From positions 1-51,401 of the forward strand of contig JAOPGA020001300.1 of NCBI GenBank assembly GCA_026419775.2: 51,401 nt of DNA. Reading direction: 5' to 3'. The DNA is from Acrasis kona. Lineage: Eukaryota; Heterolobosea; Eutetramitea; Acrasida; Acrasidae. The position numbers and the translations under genes were made by a program. The notes beneath the pieces were generated by a model. The model was given only the letters and a program-made list of their open reading frames with translations. It did not search any database and was not told where the DNA came from. Each line of letters starts with the position of its first letter. The first letter of the stretch is position 1. Positions 32,027-42,739 of this stretch are shown piece after piece.

Positions 32027-33461
32027 TCAATTGTTTTGAGTTGTGGCAACCTGTTCCTCAGCCTGTGCACGCTCTAATCCTACAACTGGTGTCGGTGCTC
32101 TCATCATACTTGCACCATCATCTCTCTGAACCAACTCAACCGAAAAAGGCAACCAATTCGTCCACGAAGATGTTGATGGTGCGCTTATGCTTGGCGGCCT
32201 CATCCTCCTCCTCACTACCTGTCCACCATCTTCGCCTCCGAGATGTTCGTCATCTTCGACATCATGTACATTTTCTGGTTTCGCAATCAACGGCTCCCTA
32301 CATACCGGACACGTGTTGGATTGTTGCATCCATTGTTTGATGCATATCAAATGATACATGTGTCCACATTTAATCTTTTTGGGGGTGCTTCCTCTCCTTC
32401 CCGACATTTTTTCGTAACAAATGCTGCAAGTGTCTTGGTTGCGTAATTCTTCTCTTGTTGCGGTTGGATAAGCATTGTTGATGGCTTCTCTAACGACCCA
32501 ATAGTCATAGAGACGTCGCATGTGGCCTCTGAGCTCGTCGAATGCTGAATTGGTCAGCATGAAGAGAGCGAGGTCGATGACCGATAACGAAAAACCTCCA
32601 ACCACCCAAATGTGAAAGTAATGTGCGATCATGGATAGCAACCGAACGCACTCTAATGTGAACTCTGAAAAGTAACAAAACTCATGACGACCTTCCCACT
32701 GTCTCTTGACGTCGGCATCATTAAAGTGATCGTATACTAGGAATATTCCATATCTGACTAGCGTTTGTACGTCCTCAACGAAAAGAATCCAACACTCGTA
32801 TAGGGAAAGTAGAAGGAATCCAAAACCTGATCCTCTGAATACAAAATATCCAATCATGACCAGAATTAAATCAAACACTAGGACCAGCACTAGTATTGCT
32901 GATAATTTCTTATGCTTCAAATCATCGTTAACTAATGTGCTGGTGTACTGATTAAAGTAATGTATCTGCATCATTGTCGACTTACATGTCTTGCTCTCTC
33001 CTTTCCTACGATGCTGAAAACTTTTAAAAAGCCTACCGCCGTGAACCACATGACCCATGTGAGTGTCGAATGAAGGGTGGAAGAGTTCATAACGTAAAAT
33101 ACAAAAAGCAAATTAACCCCACTATACTGCACCATCTTTTCTTGAAATTTCTAACAGTAACGCGCATGTTTAAAAGTCTGCCTTACCTCGAATTCCTTTT
33201 TCCGTATCTTCCCTATAAAGTATGCCATTCCGGCTCCTCCTAAAACAAAAAGTATAACGTATATGGCGTGTAATGTAATCTGATTACGTTGTTAGTGTGT
33301 TTTTCAAGAATACTTACGATCAAGCTAACTTTAGATGCCACAATGTACGAGGCAGCAAGTTTCGCATTGTAGCTGTTCTGTATATAGGCATTTGATAGAC
33401 ATAGTATCATAAGAGTGATGGACGACAATGAATAGACAGGTGTTAGAGTCGTCAGGTACAT
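32027..33461 (-). CDS. HRD1: HRD1/synoviolin-type E3 ubiquitin ligase (440 aa)
   Basis: Four exons, 33318..33461, 33187..33279, 32986..33150 and 32027..32947, with introns of 38, 36 and 38 nt, all phase 0. The N-terminus is MYLTTLTPVYSLSSITLMIL. Several membrane segments follow (LHAIYVILFVLGGAG, VNLLFVFYVM, LTWVMWFTAVGFLKVF, LSAILVLVLVFDLILVMIG, and more). A C3H2C3 RING is at about residues 310-355: CSICYEKM ... CGHMYHLICIKQW ... CPVCREPL. This is the layout of HRD1, the ER membrane ligase that ubiquitinates misfolded proteins during ERAD. AMFR/gp78 is the main alternative, but no CUE domain is seen. The C-terminus is disordered and Pro/Ser-rich. Gene ends about 230 bp from the ICE2-like start. 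Confidence 0.9.
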
Positions 33462-33816
33462 GTTGATTTTTTTAGATATCGATTAGAGGGTTCTAATTTG
33501 ATAGAAAATTACAAAAATGGATTAAACAACTTGGAATGTTGATCAAGATGGATTTTTTCTTGTCATGTGTACACTATACAGCTACTGCACTTTGGTATAC
33601 CGAACATACCAATGAAACAGTGTGAAATAGAAAAGGATAATGTATATGTAAATAGTCTTTTTGTATTGATTTGCTGATAGCCTGCTCTTCCACTTACCTT
33701 TTACTGTACCACTTAATCGAAAAGGTTGTAAATGGTTTCAATTTAATTGGGATGAGGTCTTGAGGAAGAGTCATTTTATTGTCGCTTATCTTGATTTTAC
33801 AATACCCTTACAAAAA
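33462..33816. other. Divergent promoter region, HRD1 / ALDH
   Basis: AT-rich sequence between two divergent starts. No gene, repeat or RNA seen. Confidence 0.6.
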
Positions 33817-35666
33817 ATGGATTTTCTGGTGTGGGTGCACGAAACATACCAGTATGCAAAAATATGCATGCTGTTGTTTGTTGTATATCTGTTCGCAAAG
33901 AAAATAAAAAAATATTTAGACCTGAAGAAAAATGTTAAGCTATCAAAATGGAATGGCACCAGATCGTCTCCTTCTTTAAAAGACTGGGCTAGCACTTACC
34001 AATATGATGATAACACGAAATTTATAAAATGTTTTGATCCCGGAAACATGGAATCATTGTGTGAGGATGTACCCTGCATGTCTGCGGACATTGTGAAATT
34101 TCGTATAAAGGTTGCACACAAAATTCAAAAGGAGATTTGGGGGGCAACAAATTTTAATGAGAGAAGAATAGTATTGAACGAGCTATTGAAAAAGATCATT
34201 GAGAACAAACATCAAATCGCCGTCGCCTCTTGCCGTGACTCTGGAAAAACTTTGTTTGAAGCTTACCTTGGTGAAGTACTCACTACTTGTGAGAAGATAA
34301 GGTACATTGTGGAGTACGGAGAGGAAGCCCTACAAACAGAACAAAGGAGAGTCCCACTCGCTCTTTTTACAAAAAAGGCTCAAGTAGAGTACCATCCACT
34401 AGGAGTGATTGGAATGATCGTTCCTTGGAGTAAGATTTTTTCAAATTATCAACACACTAAGTAATTTAGATTATCCATTCCACAATATACTCGGATCCCT
34501 CGTTACTGCGTTATATACAGGTAATGCTGTAGTGATAAAAGTAAGCGAATGGGTCACTTGGTCTCTTGTACATGTGTTTGAGGATATAATTCATTCAGCA
34601 TTGATTGACTGTGGATATTCACCAGACATTGTTCAATTTGTCATTGGATATGGAGACGCCGGTGAAGCTGTTATACGTGGTGGTGTGGATCATGTCTTCT
34701 TTATAGGATCACCTGAAACAGGGAAGAGAGTGATGAGAGCAGCTGCAGATACGTTAACTCCGGTAACATTAGAGTTGGGAGGAAAAGATCCGTTCATCAT
34801 CTGTCAAGACGCAAACTATGACATTGCTCTAGAAATAGCAGTTAGAAGCATTTTTATCAATTGTGGACAAAATTGTGTGGCTAGCGAACGCTTCTACGTT
34901 CACGAGGACATTTATGAAAAGTTTGTCAAGGATGCTGTCGATCGCGTAAAAGTACTCAGACAAGGTCATCCCGATGGAGGAAGAAATGTTGTGGACTGTG
35001 GTGCCATGACCATGACCGGTATGTACTTCGTCGTTATTTATGACTAACACCTTTACAGGTCAAATTGAAAAGATCGAACAACTGGTGAAGGAAGCTGTGA
35101 ACGGAGGAGCACAAGTAAGAATTGGTGGACAAAGAAACATTGAACAAAAAGGACAATTCTACAAACCAACCATCATAACCGGTCTTACGCCAGAAATGAG
35201 AATTTGCAAGGAGGAATGTTTCGGACCCGTCATGTTGGTAATTCCTTGGAGAAGAGACCAAGATGTAATTGAGATGGCCAATAGTACAGAATTTGGTTTG
35301 GGTAGTTATGTATTTAGTAAAGATTATAAACGTGCACATTGGATCAGTAGTCAGTTAGTTGCTGGTGTGACTATGGTTAATGATTACGGTTTGTTTTATT
35401 TGATTCAAAGTCTTCCTTTTGGTGGTGCGAAAACGTCTGGCTTCGGTAAATTTGGTGGTGTTGAAGGGTTGAGAGCTTTTTGTAGAGTGAAGAGTTTTGT
35501 AACAGATCGGTTTGCCTTCCAGATGGCAGTTCCTGCTTTCATTTCATATCCAACTCGGGAGGACTCTCACAAGGTGATTGCTAAAGCTGTTGATCTAATT
35601 TATGGATGGAGACCATGGGCTCTAATTGAGATGTTGAAGATTATTATTGATTGGCCAAAAAACTAA
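33817..35666 (+). CDS. Membrane-anchored aldehyde dehydrogenase, ALDH22-like (589 aa)
   Basis: Exons 33817..34429, 34470..35018 and 35059..35666; both introns are 40 nt. I choose ATG 33817 because it begins the N-terminal membrane anchor (ICMLLFVVYLFAKKIKKYL, about residues 15-33). The ALDH fold follows: ASCRDSGKTLFEA, PLGVIGMIVPWS|NYPFH, ALYTGNAVVIK, VFFIGSPETGKRV, catalytic Glu in VTLELGGKDPF (about 306), catalytic Cys in NCGQNCVASERF (about 338), ECFGPVMLVI, and GGAKTSGFGKFGG. Length and an N-terminal anchor match plant ALDH22A1 and related protist proteins. It should oxidise fatty or other aldehydes with NAD(P)+ at a membrane. Substrate is not determined. Confidence 0.92.
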
Positions 35667-36261
35667 TAAAATTTGTTTTGTTGTCCGAGTTCACGTTATT
35701 ATGATTTAGTATTAAGAATATGTAGTCATTGATAGGTGACGCAGCATCTGCAGATCGTACGAAAAGGTTGGAACAAGCAAAAGACTAATGCAACAAAAGC
35801 ATGTATTAAAAAATGGGTATGGTCAATTATGAGTTGTTTCAAGTCAATTATCATAAATAGGCGCTCAAATGAGAGGTGTTGATTAAATCCAAACCAATGT
35901 TGTGTATACGAATAGGACGAAATCTACCAGTTTATCCTTGTATTTGAGCACTTTACCTTGTAAGATGATGTAAATAAAAAACACATTGATTGTCATAAAC
36001 ACAATGTTTTATTGTCCCTATCACTGTATGCCAAGAGAAGCATGAAAGAGACATTACCTAAGATTCAAAGACAAAGACCCTAATATTAGACAAACCACGC
36101 AGTCATTAAAAACAGTTCATGATCAAAAACCAACCAAACACACAACAGACACACAACTGAAACCAATCATGAAACGATTTAAGCCAAAATTCATTGATGA
36201 ACTGCCAAACAAACTTGGAGCCAATTATTTAACAAACCAAAATGGTAACCAGTATAGTAAC
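35667..36261. other. Intergenic region between convergent ALDH and nucleolin-like genes
   Basis: About 595 bp without an open frame I would trust. TTTATT (reverse AATAAA) near 36008 may be the poly(A) signal of the minus-strand nucleolin-like gene, which would give it a 3' UTR of about 250 nt, long for this window. Confidence 0.5.
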
Positions 36262-37263
36262 TTAGAAAGTCTTTCTTTGACCAGAGAAAGCAGCTCCGCC
36301 ACCACGTCCGCCACCACGGCCACCTCCGAAGCCAGATCCACCACCGCGTCCGCCACCTCTTCCACCACCACGGCCACCGCCAAAGCCTGAACCTCCACGT
36401 CCTCCACCACCGCGTCCACCGCCGCGTCCGCCACCAAATCCACCTCCACGTGGACCACCACGTCCACCGCCACGTCCACCTCCTCTTCCGCCACCACGGC
36501 CACCTGCGTTACCGCGTGGGGCTGGGATGGTGACACCAATGGTGCGACCACCTAATTGGGTCTCGTTGAGTTCTAGAGCGGCATTCTTACCCTCAGCATC
36601 CTCGAAAGTGATGAAGCAGAAACCACGTGAGCGACCAGAGTCTTCGAAGATTGGGACGAAAATGTCCTTGATAGCTCCGCATGAGCTGAAGTATTCCTCG
36701 ATCTCTTCCTTTGTTGTTTCGAAAGCTAATTGGTTGACAAGTAGACGGTTGGGGTCTTCAGTGCGTTGTGATGAGTTGTTTGAGCCGGTGCTTGATTGAT
36801 CACCTCTGTTAACACGGATAGCACGGCCACCTAACTCGGTACCGTTCAACTCGACAGCCTTGTCGGCTGTGGCAGAGTTGACGAATTGGACGAAGGCAAA
36901 ACCACGGTTGCGGCCACTGTCTTCGAAGATTGGCATGCGTAGTTCGACGATTTCACCACACTCGGCGAAGACCTCTCTGACTTGGTCCTCTGTGACATCA
37001 AAGGAGATACCACCAACAAAGACTTCCTTCTTCTCTTTTGGCTCGTCCTCACCATTTTCTTCTTCCTCATCGGCTGTGTCCTTTACGGTTTCAGATTCTC
37101 CCTCATCAGATGAGTCGGATTTCTCAACCTTGCTCTTCTTTGACTTGGTTGGGGCTACATCTGCAGCCTTTCTCTTCTTGTCAACGACGGCAGTCTTTGC
37201 TACTTCTACTTCTGAATCTGATGAATCTGATGATGATGATTCGACTGGCTTGCTCTTTCCCAT
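36262..37263 (-). CDS. Nucleolin-like protein: two RRMs and RGG tail (333 aa)
   Basis: ATG at 37263 (MGKSKPVESSSSDSSDSEVE). The N-terminal 80 residues alternate Ser/Asp/Glu tracts with Lys-rich nuclear localisation signals (KKRKAADV, KSKKSKVEK). RRM1 (about 82-158) has EVFVGGISFDVTEDQVREVF and RNRGFAFVQF. RRM2 (about 178-254) has RLLVNQLAFETTKEEIEEYF and RSRGFCFITF. From about 260 on it is Gly/Arg repeats (GGGRGG). This is the architecture of nucleolin/Nsr1/gar2, which act in rRNA processing in the nucleolus. The GC-rich RGG coding repeat leaves the opposite strand open (Ala/Thr-rich frame at 36169-36390), an artefact. Confidence 0.92.
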   Translation of the reverse strand: MGKSKPVESSSSDSSDSEVEVAKTAVVDKKRKAADVAPTKSKKSKVEKSDSSDEGESETVKDTADEEEENGEDEPKEKKEVFVGGISFDVTEDQVREVFAECGEIVELRMPIFEDSGRNRGFAFVQFVNSATADKAVELNGTELGGRAIRVNRGDQSSTGSNNSSQRTEDPNRLLVNQLAFETTKEEIEEYFSSCGAIKDIFVPIFEDSGRSRGFCFITFEDAEGKNAALELNETQLGGRTIGVTIPAPRGNAGGRGGGRGGGRGGGRGGPRGGGFGGGRGGGRGGGGRGGSGFGGGRGGGRGGGRGGGSGFGGGRGGGRGGGAAFSGQRKTF

Positions 37264-38057
37264 TTTGTTTGAAATTTTGTTGTGTAATATCAATTAATTT
37301 TGTCGAATTTGAAGCCGTTAATTTCACACAGTTCAATTAAACATTTGATCGTTGAAGTTCAAGTATGGTGTATTACAACGAAACTTACAATTAAACGTGG
37401 TTGCCTTAGACGGTACCAAGAAGATGAAAGAGTTTTTTTATTATGTCAAAGGGTAATTAAGTTAACAATAAGAATCGAATTTGGGGCGAGTAATCGTAAA
37501 AGTTTAAGCGGTTGTGATATCACTTTGCGTTATATTATCACATTTTTTATCTTCTTTGTGCTGGAGGCGGTGTTTTTAAGTTATAGCTTGCATGTAATTA
37601 ATGAATTATTATGCCAGAAAATTATTAAGAAGGGTTAAGAGTAGTTATTGGGTAACAACAAGTCAATCACTTTGCTGTCTGTAACAAGCAGAGACGCAGT
37701 AATGCGGTGTATTTGAGAAACAACATGGTACGAGAGAGACTTTAAAAATGCTAATCTCGTGGCGAGCTGCATAATATCGTCTACTTCAAAGAACTAAGGA
37801 GGATAGAGGACAAGTGACATAGCTGTGAGCTGACTGTAGGATTGGTATTAGACAATAATAATTCACAATCGCTAATTATTGATGCCACAGCAAATAGTTG
37901 TTCTTACAAAAGCAGTGAATGTGGGTGCATCTGCGATGGCATCTAAAAAATTATGTTGTTTATAAATAAATAACCTAAGCATAAAAATAAATTTTGATGC
38001 GTTTTGAAAGGAATCTTTTGTAGTAAAATAAATGCAGATCTGCATCTTCTTACGTAT
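37264..38057. other. Intergenic region, 794 bp
   Basis: Promoter side of the nucleolin-like gene followed by AT-rich sequence. One plus-strand open frame (37300-37638) has no protein-like character. No repeats or RNA genes seen. Confidence 0.5.
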
Positions 38058-38489
38058 ATGGAAGATAATTCATCCAGAAGTTATAATGTACATAAGAAAA
38101 TGACAAACAAGAACACAACAATCGCTGCCCACATCCAATCCAACAGAGATATCATCAATTCATGCAGTAGAATAGAGAAGAATTCATCGGATACTTTCCA
38201 GTTCCTACTATCTGCTATTAAAATAGTACAGCATGCACAGAACTTTCAAAGCAACTCCGTAATAATAATGAATGAGTAAGCTTTGCTTGCATGCCCCACT
38301 TTTTAACAATGTGACAGACAAATGACAGAAGGGAAACTAAGATTTTGTAGAATAAAAGACAGAAACAAGAACAATTCAAGGTTCAAGGCGATAACAAATC
38401 AAGAGGTAATAGAAAGTGAAAGTAATTCAGATACATTTAATTTCGATAAGTTGTCATGCGCTGGGTTAACTTCCTCAAGCACGCCATGA
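38058..38489 (+). CDS. Hypothetical protein (129 aa, two exons)
   Basis: The first exon (38058..38275, MEDNSSRSYNVHKKM) looks like a chance open frame on its own. A GTAAGC donor at 38276 and a GTGACAG acceptor at 38317 define a 42-nt intron, and the second exon (38318..38489) continues in frame for 57 codons to TGA. The product is polar and Asn/Ser-rich, with one amphipathic helix (FQFLLSAIKIVQHAQNFQ) and a basic patch (RFCRIKDRNKNNSRFK). No signal peptide or known domain. Splicing that extends the frame supports a real gene, but no homology is recognised. Confidence 0.5.
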
Positions 38490-38629
38490 ACCAGAACGAT
38501 TTTTCTTATAGCTGATCAAAATAAACTAGATACGTAAAGAAACGCTAATGTTAACTTATGATCAATGTTACATTTATCATTTATAAATACTTATAAACAT
38601 TTCGCGATTATTTGTCTGTGACAGACTCT

Positions 38630-38692
38630 GTGTGCTAGTGGTGTAATGATTTTCACGTCATGAAGACCAATTTATTCACTTAGTAAGCACAC
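38630..38692 (+). other. tRNA-like (Asp GUC) degenerate fold
   Basis: GTGTGCT (38630-38636) pairs perfectly with AGCACAC (38686-38692) as an acceptor stem. Inside, AGTGGTGTAATGATT resembles the D-arm of tRNA-Asp/Glu, and TTTTC-ACGTCAT-GAAGA forms a 5-bp anticodon stem (one G-U) with a 7-nt loop holding GTC. No convincing T-arm follows and the total is about 9 nt too short, so at best a tRNA relic. Confidence 0.2.
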
Positions 38693-38859
38693 CAATTTCT
38701 GCTTATGTCTATTTAATTCTTATATGTCCATCAACATCCATTGTTTAATATTTTGCGACTAATGCCTTAGTTGACAAAATGTTACTGCTCAAAATGTTTG
38801 AAAGCAGCTCAGTCGCTCCAGCCTTTATTCAATATACTAACGGGCTCAAATTATGATTT

Positions 38860-39116
38860 ATGAATCACCCGCTACCGTTATGGCGCAAACGCAATACCTG
38901 CTTTCTCTTCAGACTGGAGCTATTTGATGATTCAAGATCAGGATTTTTATCTTCCTCAGCCCAAATTAAGGGGCTATTTGCTCCCGCAGCGTTGAAAAAG
39001 CGAGATTTTCGATGGCGGTCATTACAATCTTGGGATTACGCTTCGAAGCACTCGATTCAGACCTTTACAAAATACCTCATGTAATAAAAAAGGTGATTAT
39101 TCGTTATTACCTTTTT
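38860..39116. other. GC-richer island with open frames on both strands and terminator-like hairpin
   Basis: The plus strand is open 38860-39084 (74 aa, WRKRNTCFLFRLELFDDS ...). The minus strand is open over the same block (ends LESSNSSSLKRKQVLRLRHN). Composition is visibly richer in G+C than the flanks. AAAAAAGGT (39086-39094) and ACCTTTTT (39109-39116) form a hairpin with a T-run, like a bacterial Rho-independent terminator. The start codons have no intron or promoter context. It may be inserted foreign or repetitive DNA. Confidence 0.35.
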
Positions 39117-39173
39117 AGTAGTATGTTCTATTAATATTAATTTTTCGAGCTTTCATTACTGTCAACAAACAAA

Positions 39174-39833
39174 ATGCAATACATACAAGCAATCGTATTA
39201 GGAGACTCTAATGTTGGAAAGACATGCTTAGCTGAGAGATTTGCGGGAAGAGAGTTCTCGCATCAACCAAAAACAATTGGTGTAGACATGACTACCAGAA
39301 CTATGGACAACATTCACGTTAAACTTTGGGATGCGTCGGGCCAAGATAGGTTCTTGTCTTTGGCAGAATACCACATTAGACGCGTAGATGCTGTTATTAT
39401 AGTGTTCGACATATCAAACAAAAAAAGCTTCGAAAACGTAACATTATGGTTAGACAGGGTGAAACAGATGGTTTCAAGACAAGTTTCAATATATTTAGTT
39501 GGGAACAAATGTGACATGGCTAGAGCTGTGCCTTATGAAAATGCAGAACTCCTGTCAGCGACATTGAACACACATTACATTGAAACAAGCTGTTTAGAGG
39601 ATATAAATATAGATCACTTGTTTGATACAATAATTCAAAACATTATGAATGGAGAAGATCTAACAAGGGCCCTGATGTCGCCCATGTCAAGACAAGAGAC
39701 AATGAGGACAACTCACAAAGAGCAAACATGGCTTGATACCATATTCTACGTATGTACTTGTCAAAACTCTAAACCTGTATATATGGAGCGAGAACCTTTA
39801 ATAGCGCTCGTTGATAACCATGAAATGATGTAA
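39174..39833 (+). CDS. Rab-like small GTPase (219 aa)
   Basis: Single exon. G-boxes are all present: GDSNVGKT (P-loop), effector region with PKTIGVDMTTRT, WDASGQDRF (G3, DxxGQ), NKCD (G4) and ETSCLED (G5). The order and IGVD/LWDASGQ style fit the Rab family of vesicle-traffic GTPases. The C-terminus is unusual. After the last helix it runs LDTIFYVCTCQNSKPVY and ends LVDNHEMM, so the usual terminal prenylation cysteines (CC, CxC or CaaX) are missing; the only CxC lies about 29 residues before the end. Membrane attachment by geranylgeranylation is therefore doubtful unless the end is processed or another exon is used. Confidence 0.85.
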   Translation: MQYIQAIVLGDSNVGKTCLAERFAGREFSHQPKTIGVDMTTRTMDNIHVKLWDASGQDRFLSLAEYHIRRVDAVIIVFDISNKKSFENVTLWLDRVKQMVSRQVSIYLVGNKCDMARAVPYENAELLSATLNTHYIETSCLEDINIDHLFDTIIQNIMNGEDLTRALMSPMSRQETMRTTHKEQTWLDTIFYVCTCQNSKPVYMEREPLIALVDNHEMM

Positions 39834-39852
39834 TATAAACCAAAAAAACACT

Positions 39853-40784
39853 TTATTCCCAATCATCTGCTTCATCTGTTTTGTCTTCTTCCTGTTTCGT
39901 TTGGACTTTTTCTTGTGTTGTTTCTTCTTGTGGGTTGGCTACGGCATCTGTTTGGTCGTTCTGTTTGACTTCTTCTGACGTTTTGACTTCAGGATATAAA
40001 AATGCACACTGCTTCTCGAGTTCCGTCTTGAATTCTTCATTCTTGTTTGCATAATCAAGCACAAATTGACGAAGCTTCAGGTATTCTTCGGAATTATTAT
40101 TTTCAGGTTTTTTTTGTATTGGTGTGGCGGACTCATCATCTTCTTCGTCGTCCCAACTAAATTGCTCCTCTTTTACATCGGTTACTATAAACTGTAAGTT
40201 GAATTTTTATAATCTTAACTTGCACTTTAGAAGCTTCTTTCTTCTATCTTCTTCCTCTGATAGTTGGTCGTACCTGTAGAAATATCTCCTCCAGAAGGGC
40301 TCGTACGCAACCTCTACGGGAACTAACTAGGTCAATAAAGCATTTGATTGATCAGCATTACCAAGTTGTGTATGCATTTGCGCAATTTTCGACTGATCGT
40401 CCTTTAGTAATTCGCTAATCAGCGCAGTTTTGTCATCTAATTTAAATTCATCAGACCACTTCTTCACTCCTTCGTCTTCGAGGTTTAGTTCTGTTGTATA
40501 TGTTTTAGGATCAGATTGTAGCTCTTGTAATCTTTCTTCGGGCGTCAAGGTGCTAACTGGCAATTGCGATTGGGTATTTTGTTGATCATCATCGCCCAGT
40601 GATACGGTAATGGGAATCATATCTGCAAGTTGCGATAATGGTAGTTTGGATGTCTCCTCTGCTACCGAAGCAACAAAGTCGGTCAAATCCTTTTTATATA
40701 TATCAAGTATCTCTCCTCCCTAATAATAAATCTCGGTCCAAACATGTGTCGTACCTTCTCAGTGACGGAATCGAAAAACCACAT
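39853..40784 (-). CDS. BSD-domain protein, BSDC1-like (272 aa, four exons)
   Basis: Exons 40755..40784, 40362..40719, 40224..40322 and 39853..40184. The introns are 35, 39 and 39 nt; the last runs from GCAAGT to TTATAG, a GC-AG intron. Total coding length is exactly 273 codons. It starts MWFFDSVTEK|GGEILDIYKKDL, contains VASVAEETSK, then the BSD domain with its paired Phe-Trp block (VAYEPFWRRYFYRYDQL) and EEEDRRKKLLK. An acidic/Gln-rich C-terminus follows, ending DEADDWE. Human BSDC1 shares the early helix, the FW..RYFY core and a C-terminal DWE. The cellular role of this subfamily is poorly known. The gene converges on the Rab-like gene with 19 nt between stop codons. Confidence 0.82.
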
Positions 40785-40913
40785 TCTTGAACCTCTTACA
40801 ATAATTATGTTCCGGACGTATCGCAACCTTTTGACTTATGGCGCTCTATTGTAACATTCTGGTTGCCCGGATCACAAATCTTTCCGAAACACACACAGTT
40901 AGAAGATCACACA

Positions 40914-42678
40914 ATGTTCGGAGGTGTTCAACAGCGGCCAGTGGTTGTTATACGTACGTTTGCAAAAATGGAAAACATTTAACATTAACGTTGACAGGTG
41001 GTGGTGACTTGAAAAGAGAGTCCGGCAAGAAAGCACAAAAGACAAACATCATTGCCGCCAAGGCAGTGGCCGATATTATTAGAAGCACCTTAGGACCACG
41101 TGCAATGTTAAAAATGATTTTGGACCAAATGGGAACTGTGCAGTTAACAAGCGATGGTAATGCCATCTTGAGAGAAGTCGATGTATCGCACCCAGCGGCA
41201 AAGAGCATGATTGAACTTAGCAGAACACAAGACGAAGAAGTTGGAGATGGAACCACCTCCGTTATTGTTCTTGGTATGTAATCTTTATATGCTTGATCAC
41301 TCACATACCGTCAATGATAGCTGGTGAAATTTTGACCGTCGCTGAACCCTACTTGGACCAACAAATCCATCCAACACGCATTGTTAAAGGATTCTTCATG
41401 GCTCTAGAGGATGCCATCCACATTCTCCACGAAAAACTCTCGATACCCGTCGACCTAAACAACAAAGCAGCAGTACTTGAGTTGGTTCAATCATGCATCG
41501 GTACGAAATTCACGCACCGTCACAGCGATCTAATGTGCGGTTTGGCAATCGATGCGGTCAGCACGATTCAAAGGGATGTCGATGGAAAGAAGGAGATTGA
41601 CATTAAGAGATATGCGCGCGTGGAAAAGATCCCAGGCGGCAACTTTGCTGAATCAAGGGTCATTTCTGGCGTCGTGTTGAACAAGGACATTCTACACAAC
41701 AAGATGCGTCGCAGGATCGAGAATCCACGCATCCTATTGTTGGACTGCAACATTGAGTACAAGAAGGGAGAGTCAAAGACCGACGTGGATTTGTCGGAGG
41801 AATCTCACTTCCAAAGATTGTTGGAGATTGAAGAGGAGTACATCAAGGAGGTCACCTCGGACATTATAAAATTCAAACCCGATTTGGTCGTCACCGAGAA
41901 GGGAGTCAGCGATTTGGCAATCTTTTACTTTGTCAAGGCGGGCATCAGCGTGTTGAGAAGAGCGCGCAAGACGGACAACAATCGCATCGCCCGTGCAACA
42001 GGCGCAACCATTGTGAATCGCACCAGCGAGATTAAGGAGAGCGACATTGGAACCGGAGCAGGATTATTCGAGGTTAGAAAGATTGGAGACGAATACTTTT
42101 CATTCATCGAACAATGCAAGGATCCAAAGGCATGCAGCATCCTGTTGAGAGGACCGAGCAAGGACATTTTGAACGAGATTGAGAGGAATCTACAGGACGC
42201 CATGCACGTGGTGCGTAACATTTACTTGGACCCACGCATCGTGCCTGGTGGTGGAGCCGTCGAGATGGCCCTGTCGCAGGCGCTGTTGGAGAAGAGCAAG
42301 ACCATCAAGGGAGTAGAGCAATATCCATACCAAGCGGTCGCTCATGCTTTGGAGGCCGTGCCAAGGCAATTGGCCACCAACTGTGGTGCAAAGACCATTC
42401 GCGTCATTACCGAACTTCGGGCCAAGCATGCGAAGGGACAAAACCCCACCTGGGGTATCGATGGTTTGAAGGGAGTGCTCGTGGACATGAACGAATTAAA
42501 GATTTGGGAACCAGTCACCGTAAAATCACAAACGCTAAAAACTGCTGTGGAGGCCAGTTGCATGTTGTTGAGGATTGATGATGTACTGAGTGGTTTGAAG
42601 AGAAAGGGTGATGCTGGGGGAGCTGGAGAACAAGGAAACGCACCACCAATGGACGAAGCGGAAGGAATGATGGAATAA
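40914..42678 (+). CDS. CCT3: T-complex chaperonin subunit gamma, CCT3 (557 aa)
   Basis: Exons 40914..40953, 40998..41273 and 41321..42678, with introns of 44 and 47 nt. The short first exon gives MFGGVQQRPVVVI. Then RESGKKAQKTNIIAAKAVAD, IIRSTLGPRAMLKMI, TSDGNAILREV and HPAAKSMIELSRTQDEEVGD followed by GTTSVIVL|AGE, the ATP-binding apical signature. Later come VVTEKGVSDLA, RRARKTDNNRIARATGA, RGPSKDILNEIERNLQDAM and PGGGAVEMALS. The whole matches group II chaperonin gamma subunits in order and length. In the cytosolic TRiC/CCT ring it folds actin, tubulin and WD proteins. Codon use in exon 3 is strongly C/G-biased at third positions, as expected for a highly expressed gene. It is divergent from the BSD gene. 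Confidence 0.95.
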
Positions 42679-42739
42679 TAAATTTTATTGTACTTTTTGT
42701 AATTCGTCTTGTTGCTTTACAATATTAGTTGACTAAAGA

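Larger units (their letters stand above)
38490..39173. other. Intergenic region with tRNA-like fold and GC-richer island
   Basis: Between the hypothetical gene and the Rab-like gene. It contains a 63-nt tRNA-like fold (38630-38692) and a GC-richer block (about 38870-39080) ending in a terminator-like hairpin; both are listed separately. Confidence 0.6.

Noticed and set aside
36169-36390. Plus-strand Ala/Ser/Thr-rich frame
   Set aside because: Antisense of the RGG repeat in the nucleolin-like gene.
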